NCBI GenBank assembly: GCA_013339895.1
Contig: JABACO010000006.1
Location: 1,240,394-1,304,393, forward strand
Direction of reading: 5' to 3'
DNA from: Ephydatia muelleri
Lineage: Eukaryota; Porifera; Demospongiae; Spongillida; Spongillidae
DNA length: 64,000 nt
Shown here piece after piece: positions 53,786-64,000 of this stretch. Both the position numbers and the translations under genes were made by a program. The notes under the pieces were generated by a model. The model saw only the letters and a list, made by a program, of their open reading frames with translations. It did not search any database and was not told where the DNA came from. The stretch's first letter is position 1; each line of letters starts with the position of its first letter.

Positions 53786-54243
53786 ACTTAACACAATATT
53801 GGTATACATAACATGCATGACGTCATGTACTAATAGACATGTTGCGCTCCCACTCACTGCTGCATACATTTTTTAAATGAGTGGAACAATATGTATATAA
53901 AGTGAAATATAGTAATTACATGAAATCATGTAATCCATGCCTGTCAGTGATCCTCGTTTGGGGGTGAGTGTGTTTGCATAATTATCCAAACCCTTAAAAT
54001 CAGCAGTATTACTACACAGAACCATATACAAAGCATGTCACATGCACAACCACATGCGATCCACTGCTTTAGAAAGTGTATTGTGATGTCACATTTATTC
54101 TTCTTTCATATAAATGGCTTCTTTCATATAAATTGGGCAAAAGTGTCACTGGTCACATTAACTCATCATTTATTTATACAATAAAAATCAATATTACAAT
54201 ATATACACATGAGTACAATCTTAAACATAGCCAATAGTTAATG

Positions 54244-55300
54244 TTAATTCAAAATACATCTGGTGAGGATGGCAGTGGCATTGGCCCTCAATAGATGGAG
54301 GTTGAGTCTGCCATAGATGTCTCTAAGTACAGCCGACTTGGGTCTGCATGTAAGCGTGGCAAGCCGAGAAGCCAGCTGTGAGAAGACATCAACAGCTTCA
54401 TTTCCCCATGCACCATAAGTATCTGCTACCAGGGGAACACACAACCAGCCGAGTTCTTTGCATTTTGCATCATTGGCCCTGTGCTTTCTGCCTTCACTGG
54501 CAAGGGCAGCTGATCCTGCAGACACTCCCGCTTCCATAAGGGTATGTGTGTTGAGCGGAGAGGTTACAGAGATATCAAAGGCAGCTGTCTTGCCTGTTGT
54601 CCAGTTAGTCAACAGAAGGTCAGCAGGATGGGTGTGGCTATGATCGGCTGTGGGGTCATTGCCAGCTTCCACTTGGATGCCAAGATGGGGCCCGGTGGCA
54701 TGTTTCAGCCAGAACATCACGAAGGGTGTTGTGTCGTACCACCACATCACCGCCACGCTTACAAGTGGTGGCATGATGTCCCAGAGGATCAAGGCATTGC
54801 CAGGGCAAAGTGCACACTGGGATCCCTGACCAAGCCACCATTTTATGGCAACTTCATGGACTGGTGCATCAAGATGTAGACCCAGTCCCTGTGATGGTAG
54901 AACAGACAGCCAGGATGATGCATGTGGTGCGGAAACAGAAAGCAATCGTGCTTGGTCAGCATTGGAGGAGGTTTCCAACAGCAGATTGAACATGCAAGTG
55001 TCCAATGTGCTGGATAGTTCTTTTTGGGAGACCAGAGACGCTGAGAGAAGGGAGTGAATTTGCAGTGCCTTGTCAGGTGGAACAGCAGAATTAAAATCTG
55101 CAACTGCAGAACAGAGGTGAAGATTTGTCTCTGCCCAGCTGAGCAAATAGAGGCTATATATGCTGCAGGTGCAAGTTGGTATAGTGAGCGAAGACCCAAC
55201 CTTCCCTTACTAAGGCCTAGAATTTCCTGTCTCCAAGCTGTATCTGAAGTGTCCACAGCAGTGCAGGAGTTAACTGAAAATAAAACATGAAATACATGCA
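54244..55300 (-). mobile_element. LINE 3' fragment, second subfamily (knuckle and endonuclease)
   Basis: Minus strand. It encodes SVLPSQGLGLHLDAPVHEVA, IKWWLGQGSQCALCPGNAL, then after a frame change the basic knuckle tail, and in good frame HPADLLLTNWTTGKTAAFDI SVTSPLN, ending SAVLRDIYGRLNLHLLRANA. This is the same C-terminal architecture as the 5.1-kb element but clearly diverged, so a separate subfamily. 5'-truncated. 3' end near 54,170-54,240, with ACAATAAAAATC. Confidence 0.8.
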
Positions 55301-55309
55301 CACAACAAA

Positions 55310-55510
55310 GTTAAACACATACTCTAGATAGAATGGCCCTGGAGTTGGCTCTGATCAGGGTCAAGTTCAATCTACCATAGATCTGGTTTGTTGTGATGGA
55401 CTGGCTAGTCTACCTGCAAGTCTAGAGAGACTACGCTGAGCTTCAGGTTCCCAGCTCTACCACCAAAGGGATGCAAACCCAACCTAACTCTCCACATTTT
55501 GCATCATATT
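55310..55510 (-). mobile_element. older LINE C-terminal fragment (third subfamily)
   Basis: The minus strand encodes CGELGWVCIPLVVEL and YGRLNLTLIRANSRAIL, matching the end of the endonuclease domain (CSELGWLCIPLVVE ... YGRLNLNLVRAN). Decayed by stops. Repeated at 63,185-63,360 in the segmental duplicate. Confidence 0.65.
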
Positions 55511-55804
55511 TAATGTCACTTCAAAACCGAAAATGAGATAGCTTGTGGCATAATATTATTCTATATGTATGTTGTTGTGCAAATTAATCTTAACAACTGA
55601 TTTGCGGTCCTGTGCGCGTGTTTGCTCCATAGGTACAGTATTTAGTGTATCTGATCAACCGCGTTAACGTTCTATAACCTAAGTTAAGCCTTCAAAAAGT
55701 GGTCATTGTGCACACTTTGCAGACATGAAAAGCTTGATTTCCCGCAATATGTAATAAAAATATATATTCTACCCGGTGTCTATGGAGAGCTGGGTACCAT
55801 AACG

Positions 55805-56060
55805 CATACTAATGAACAATGGGTTAAATCCCTGCATGGCCACTGGTCAGGGTTGTGGTTCATACTCATACTCAGGACAGCAATGGGGTAAATCCCTAGT
55901 CACTGGTCATGTGATATCTGGGTGGGGGTCCACAATGGGTTATATAACTGGCCTCTGGTCATGTGTGATACCTGGGTGTGGTTCATACTCTAAGCAACAA
56001 TGTATTAAATCCCTGGCCACTAGTCAGGGATGGTGGGAAACAATGGGTTAAATCCCTGTC
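55805..56060. repeat. ~60-bp degenerate minisatellite
   Basis: Units with ACAATGGGTTAAATCCCTGG, CCACTGGTCA and TGGTTCATACTC. The same unit occurs inverted at 63,545-64,000. Confidence 0.8.
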
Positions 56061-56315
56061 AATGAAACTAACCAACTTAATGGCTATGGCATGCATGTGA
56101 AACTGATTTTGAGCCGTGGAAGAATCGTTTAAAATCGGCAAAGGTACCAATGGGGAGTAAATATATGTATAATGGATGGGTTTGCAGTGATTGTATACTG
56201 AAGTCATTGAACAATTTTTGTCAGCCGGTTACAAAGTTGACCCCAAAACCCAAAATTTAAATAATATTCGTATTCTAAACCACAAGATGAAATGGATTCT
56301 ATGTCACTTCCCTTC

Positions 56316-57790
56316 TCACCCCTCTCTCACTCTTCCCTCTCTCACTCTCTTTCCGTCTCTCACTCTCTTTCCCTCTCTCACTCTCTTTCCCTCTCTCACT
56401 CTCTTTCCCTCTCTCACTCTCTTTCCCTCTCTCACTCTCTTCCCTCTCTCACTCTCTTTCCCTCTCTCACTCTCTTTCCCTCTCTCACTCTCTTTCCCTC
56501 TCTCACTCTCTTTCCCTCTCTCACTCTCTTTCCCTCTCTCACTCTCTTTCCCTCTCTCACTCTCTTTCCCTCTCTCACTCTCTTTCCCTCTCTCACTCTC
56601 TTTCCCTCTCTCACTCTCTTTCCCGTCTCTCACTCTCTTTCCCTCTCTCACTCTCTTTCCCTCTCTCACTCTCTTTCCTCTCTCACTCTCTTTCTTTCCC
56701 TCTCTCACTCTCTTTCCCCTCTCACTCTCTTTCCCTCTCTCACTCTCTTTCCCTCTCTCACTCTCTTTTCCCTCTCTCTCTCTCACTCTTCTTTCCCTCT
56801 CTCCTCTCTTTCCCTCTCTCACTCTCTTTCTTCTCTCCTTTCCCTCTCTCACCTCTTCCCTCTCTCACTCCTTTCCCTCTCTCACTCTCTTTCCCTCTCT
56901 CACTCTCTTTCCCTCTCTCCTCGTCTCTTTCCCTCTCTCCTCTCTTTCCCTCTCTCACTCTCTTTTCCCTCTCTCACTCTCTTTCCCTCTCTCACTCCTC
57001 TTTCCCCTCTCTCACTCTCTTTCCCTCTCTCACTCTCTTCCCTCTCTCACTCTCTTTCCCCTCTCTCACTCTCTTTCCCTCTCTCACTCTCTTTCCCTCT
57101 CTCACTCTCTTTCCCTCTCTCACTCTCTTTCCCTCTCTCACTCCTCCCTTTCCCTCTCTCACTCTCTTTTCCCTCTCTCACTCTCTTTCCCTCTCTCACT
57201 CTCTTTCCCCTCTCTCACTCTCTTTCCCTCTCTCACTCTCTTTCCCTCTCTCACTCTCTTTCCCTCTCTCACTCTCTTTCCCTCTCTCACTCTCTTCTTT
57301 CCCCTCTCTCACTCTCTTTCCCTCTCTCACTCTCTTTCCCCTCTCTCACTCTCTTCCCTCTCTCACTCCTCTTTCCCTCTCTCACTCTCTTCCCTCTCTC
57401 ACTCTCTTTCCCTCTCTCCTCTCTTTCCCCCTCTCTCACACTCTTTCCCTCTCTCACTCTCTTTCCCTCTCTCACTCTCTTTCCCTCTCTCACTCTCTTT
57501 CCTTCCCTCTCTCCCCTCTCTCTCTTTCCCTCTCTCACTCTCTTTCCTCTCTCCTCTCTTTCCTCTCTCCCCTCTCCTTCCCTCTCTCACTCTCACTCTT
57601 TCACTCTCACTCTCTCCCACTCCCTTCTCACCCCTCTCCTCACTCTCTTTCCCTCTCTCACTCTCTTTCCTCTCTCACTCACCTCTTCACTCTCACTCTC
57701 TCACTCCTCTCACTCTCTCTCACTCTCTCTCCTCTCGCTCTCGTCACTCTCTCTCTCACTCTCTCTCTCTCTCTCTCCCCTCCCCCTCCC
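56316..57790. repeat. 18-bp pyrimidine minisatellite, about 80 units
   Basis: Units of CTCACTCTCTTTCCCTCT, strictly pyrimidine on the plus strand for about 1.47 kb, more irregular after 57,480. Open frames of 511 and 632 codons cross it because the unit is 6 codons and has no stop in two frames. Confidence 0.97.
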
Positions 57791-57843
57791 TCCCCTCCCT
57801 CCTCTCTTTCATGTCTCTCTATCATGACTCATGTCCATCCCAG

Positions 57844-58062
57844 CTTGTTACCTTTTGGTACTGGTTTGATGCCAGTGCTATTCTTGATACGAATGCCTAT
57901 TGTTTTGTAACCCTTACCACTGAGAAACAACCCATTGGTAACATACATGTTTGGTGTTGTACTCAGCAATCTGAAATGTACACTCACAAACATCATGTGG
58001 CTTGTCTGCATGAAATTATCATAAAACTGAGAAGCTACTACAAAAAAAATCTTGCTTGGCCC
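57844..58062 (+). CDS. unrecognised gene, penultimate exon
   Basis: Starts after CATGTCCATCCCAG in phase 0. It encodes LVTFWYWFDASAILDTNAYC, FVTLTTEKQPIGNIHVWCC and a His/Lys-rich part, ending AWP before donor GTATAT. The exon joins in frame to 58,126 over a 63-bp intron. If the intron is not removed, a TAG at 58,087-58,089 ends the frame. Beta-rich and Cys-containing; family not recognised. The polypyrimidine part of its acceptor is preceded by the 1.5-kb pyrimidine array. Confidence 0.5.
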
Positions 58063-58125
58063 GTATATTGGCCAACCATGCATGTCTAGCACTGCAAAAT
58101 GAAAAAAGGAAAAGAAATTCATCAG

Positions 58126-58446
58126 TGTGTGAAGTTGAAAACTCAGATAATTTTGAACTTTTATTCATATCTGTTCGCTGTATGCACCATAAATAAAAAT
58201 TGGTATGCCATTGGTGATGTTCTTGAGAAAACACAAGAGAGCATACTGGATTGTGATGATAATGTCCCCTGTGCACATCAACAGATTAAGAATTTTATAT
58301 ACAAAGTAAAGATGTCTCTGACAAAGAAAATGATTGCTATTCCTGTTGGTAGTATTGTTAGAATTTGCGTTCATATTGCTGTGAAGTATTCACCAATTGA
58401 TTACATCATTCTGCAGACCAATAAGAATATGAACATGCACCATTGA
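58126..58446 (+). CDS. unrecognised gene, last exon
   Basis: After acceptor ATTCATCAG, phase 0, open to TGA at 58,444-58,446. It encodes CVKLKTQIILNFYSYLFAVC, TINKNWYAIGDVLEKTQESI and IPVGSIVRICVHIAVKYSPI, ending MNMHH. ATTAAA poly(A)-type signals follow near 58,569 and 58,578. With the preceding exon it gives 179 residues of a C-terminal region with regularly spaced cysteines, possibly secreted or extracellular. No name can be given. Confidence 0.5.
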   Translation, partial: CVKLKTQIILNFYSYLFAVCTINKNWYAIGDVLEKTQESILDCDDNVPCAHQQIKNFIYKVKMSLTKKMIAIPVGSIVRICVHIAVKYSPIDYIILQTNKNMNMHH

Positions 58447-58737
58447 TCATTGCATATATAGCCTGTATTCTAGTATATGTGCATGTGGACTATAGAGCAA
58501 AGCGCGCATTTCTTGTATGTTATATGATTCTCTTATATATCCTGTTTATACCATGAGAAAACGTGCCTATTAAAATCATTAAAGTGAGCATACCTATGTG
58601 TGATATATATTGTATCCATTTCTTACAAGATCTTAAGTAAGCGGTACTTTTCTTACATACATTCTTACACCTTATCTAAATCTTAGTGCTGTCTTACAAG
58701 ATCTTGTAAGATCCGAGTAAGAAATTTTATGCTGGGT

Positions 58738-59061
58738 ATTCATTAGTAGTAATGTGTGTGTCTACTCTGGGGGTGACGATGTATACTTACCCCTGCTTAC
58801 ACTAAACCTAGGCTGGGACGCTAATACGAGAACTATCAGAGGGGTAGGCGTTCATTCGGCTGAGTATGAAACGCTAAGTACTGTATAAAGTTCACGGCCA
58901 CCATCTTAATCACATCCAGTACTTAGCGTTTCATACTCAGCCGAATAAACGCCTACCCCTCTGACAGTTCTCGTATTAGCGTCCTAGCCTAGGTTTAGTG
59001 TAAGCAGGGGTAAGTATACATCGTCACCCCCAGAGTAGACACACACATTACTAGTATGAAT
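58738..59061. mobile_element. compact foldback element FB-4
   Basis: Palindrome with arms of about 145 bases (ends ATTCAT(T)AGTAGTAATGTG, inner end GAAACGCTAAGTACTG) around a loop of about 35 bases at 58,883-58,918. Arms differ at few positions. No coding capacity and no similarity seen to FB-1/2/3. Confidence 0.9.
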
Positions 59062-59089
59062 TTCAATGGGGACCCTAAAGTAAAAGATT

Positions 59090-61690
<2,601 letters not shown>

Positions 61691-62109
61691 ATAACATGCA
61701 TGACGTCATGTAGCATGTTGCGTACACACTGCTGCATACATTTTTTAAATGAGTGGAACAATATATATATAAAGTTTACATGAAATCATGTAATCCATGC
61801 CTGTCAGTGATCCTCGTTTGGGGGTGAGTGTGTATGCATAATTAAAATCAGCAACGTTACTTCACAGAACCATATACAAAGCATGTCACACATGACACAT
61901 GCACAACCACATGCGACCCACTGCCTTAGAAAGTGTATTGTGATGTCACATTTATTCTTCTTTTATATAAATGGCTTCTTTCATATAAAATGGGCAAAAG
62001 TGTCACTGGTCACATTAACATTATTTATACAATAAAAATCAATATTACAATATATACACATGAGTACAATCTTAAATATAGCCTATAGTTAATGTTAATT
62101 CAAAATACA

Positions 62110-63160
62110 TCTGGTGAGGATGGCAGTGGCATTGGCCCTCACTAGATGGAGGTTGAGTCTGCCATAGATGTCTCTAAGTACAGCCGACTTGGGCCTGCAT
62201 GTAAGCGTGGCAAGCCGAGAAGCCAGCTGTGAGAAGGCTTCAACAGCTCATTTCCCCTTGCACCATAAGTATCTGCTAACAGGGGAACACACAACCAGCC
62301 GAGTTCTTTGCATTTTGCATAATTGGCCCTGTGTTTTCTGCCTTCACTGGCAAGGGCAGCTGATCCTGCAGATACTCCCGCTTCCATAAGGGTATGTGTG
62401 TTGAGCTGAGAGGTTACAGAGATATCAAAGGCAGCTGTCTTGCCTGTTGTCCAGTTAGTCAACAGAAGGTCAGCAGGATGGGTGTGGCTATGATCGGCTG
62501 TGGGGTCATTGACAGCTTCCACTTGGATGCCAAGATGGGCCCGGTGGCATGTTTCAGCCAGAACATCACAAAGGGTGTTGTGTCGTACCACCACATCACC
62601 GCCACGCTTACAAGTGGTGGCATGATGTCCCAGAGGGTCAAGGCATTGCCAGGGCAAAGTGCATACTGGGATCCCTGGGAAGTGTCCATACCAAGCCACC
62701 ATTTTATGGCAACTTCATGGACCGGTGCATCAAGATGTAGACCCAGCCCTGTGATGGTAGAACAGACAGCCAGGATGATGCATGTGGTGCGGAAACAGAA
62801 AACAATCGTGCTTGGTCAGCATTGGAGGAGGTTTCCAACAGCAGATTGAACATGCAAGTGTCCAATGTGCTGGATAGTTCTTTTTGGGAGACCAGAGACA
62901 CTGAGAGAAGGGAGTGAATTTGCAGTGCCTTGTCAGGTGGAACAGCAGAATTATAATCTGCAACTGCAGAACAAAGGTGAAGATATGTCTCTGAACCAAA
63001 CCCAGCTGAGCAAATAGAGGCTGCTATATGCTGCAGGTGCAAGTTGGTATAGTGAGCGAAGACCCAACCTTCCCTTAGGCCTAGAATTGTCTGTCTCCAA
63101 GCTGTATCTGAAGCGTCCACAGCAGTGCAGCAGTTAAAAAGAAACATGAAATACATGCAT
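62110..63160 (-). mobile_element. LINE 3' fragment, duplicate of 54,244-55,300
   Basis: Same product order: QALLSVSLVSQKELS-type region, WWLG-like segment, CTLPWQCLDPLGHHATTC knuckle, HPADLLLTNWTTGKTAAFDI. It differs from the 54.2-kb copy by scattered substitutions and small indels, and it shares the flanks, so it was copied by segmental duplication, not by a fresh insertion. Confidence 0.8.
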
Positions 63161-63184
63161 TAGATACACAACAAAGTTAAACAC

Positions 63185-63360
63185 ATAATGGCCCTGGAGT
63201 TGGCTCTGATCAGGGTCAAGTTCAATCTACCATAGATCTGGTTTATTGTGATTGCCCCAGTCTAGTGGCTAGTCTACCTGCAAGTACTATGCTGAGCTTC
63301 AGGTCCCCAGCTCTACCACCAAAGGGTTGCAAACCCAACCTAACTCTCCACATTTTGCAT
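63185..63360 (-). mobile_element. older LINE fragment, duplicate of 55,310-55,510
   Basis: Matches the third-subfamily fragment, with CGELGWVCNPLVVEL on the minus strand. A poly-C and CA run follows at 63,488-63,520. Confidence 0.6.
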
Positions 63361-63544
63361 CATATTTAATGTCGCTTCAAAAACGATTATAGGGATATGC
63401 ATCAGGATCTGAAAATGTCTACAAATGCGCACCAAATTTCCTTGCACTTTCTTATACAAATGGCTGCTCTTGTTGTAGGCTCGTGTTGCTAACCCCCCCC
63501 CCCACACACACACACACACATATACACATACTCACCCCATCACA

Positions 63545-64000
63545 AAGCAAACCACATCTATATAGTTAAAGAGATTTAACCCATCCTTGAACAGAGATAT
63601 CACACATGACCAGCAACCCAATTCTTATGAATCATGCGCACACCAAGACATCATACCTGAGCAGTGACCAGGGATTTAACCCATTGTTGCCCAGAGTATA
63701 GAACACACCCATGACCAGTGGCCATGGATTTAACCCTTCGTTGCTCAGAGAATGAACCCACAGGTATCACACATGATCATTGCACAGGGTATAACCGAGT
63801 ATGGACCACACCTCTGACCAGTTGCCAGGGGTATGAATCACACCCAGGTATCACATATGACCAGTGGCCAGGGATATAACCCGCTGTTAAGTAGAGTATG
63901 AACCCCACTCAGATAATTACACATGACAAGTGACCAGGGATTTAACCCTGAGTATGAACCACACCCCTGACTAGTGGCCAGGGATTTAACCCTTTGTTTA
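63545..64000. repeat. ~60-bp degenerate minisatellite, inverted relative to 55.8 kb
   Basis: About seven or eight units with GACCAGTGGCCAGGGATTTA, ACCC and GTATGAACCACACCC, running to the window end. Confidence 0.85.

Larger units (their letters stand above)
53786..55520. repeat. segmental duplicate of 61,690-63,370
   Basis: Together with 52,786-53,785 it forms a direct duplicate, at a distance of about 7.9 kb, of 60,674-63,370. It includes a LINE copy and an older LINE fragment. Small indels between copies. Confidence 0.8.

Noticed and set aside
56191-58089. A 632-codon open frame
   Set aside because: Codons before 57,844 are a translation of the 18-bp C/T repeat, with no start or domain. 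Only the part after the acceptor at 57,843 is kept as an exon.

Overview
This is a eukaryotic, animal-type genomic window (one 100-base scaffold gap at 13,901-14,000) with small split exons, GT-AG introns, many microsatellites and dense repeats. The gene content suggests a marine invertebrate, most likely a sponge: Ig/fibronectin-III receptors built from phase-1 exons, introns as short as 52-63 bp, a lysine-rich 15-residue-repeat protein of a kind I associate with demosponges, and a restriction-like-endonuclease LINE. The species is an inference. I recognise no rRNA, tRNA, CRISPR array or bacterial gene.

Layout. 0-1.2 kb: minus-strand FN3 exons. 1.9-4.6 kb: two plus-strand exons (A, B) encoding a transmembrane helix and short tail. 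4.6-8.8 kb: a foldback DNA element and a nearly full-length LINE, inserted one after the other into a duplicated block. 11.9-13.3 kb: the 15-residue-repeat gene. 16.0-16.8 kb: a second foldback element. 17.0-20.2 kb: a plus-strand receptor gene (signal peptide, Ig-like, FN3, TM), followed by a 2.8-kb 58-bp minisatellite. 24.9-28.5 kb: a 5'-truncated LINE and a 31-bp minisatellite. 28.5-43.0 kb: a minus-strand receptor gene (Ig, FN3, FN3, FN3-like) followed by three phase-compatible TM/tail exons (E, D, C), its introns holding Ty3/Gypsy fossils, foldback elements and a 32-bp minisatellite. 44.3-45.9 kb: hAT-like DNA elements. 46-63.4 kb: nested inverted and direct duplications around a possible alpha-2-macroglobulin-like exon, an unrecognised two-exon gene end (57.8-58.4 kb) and C-terminal LINE pieces. 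63.5-64 kb: a minisatellite.

How it fits together. The main host content is a family of cell-surface receptors whose exons all begin and end in phase 1, so ectodomain and TM/tail exons can be exchanged without changing frame. Five near-identical TM/tail exons lie in two mirrored groups (A, B on plus; C, D, E on minus), within an inverted duplication of roughly 2-10 kb against 27-34 kb. The right arm preserves the site as it was before the foldback element and LINE entered the left arm. A second theme is palindromic elements: three families with different ends share the same arm modules, and part of each arm is an aligned open frame of about 85 codons.
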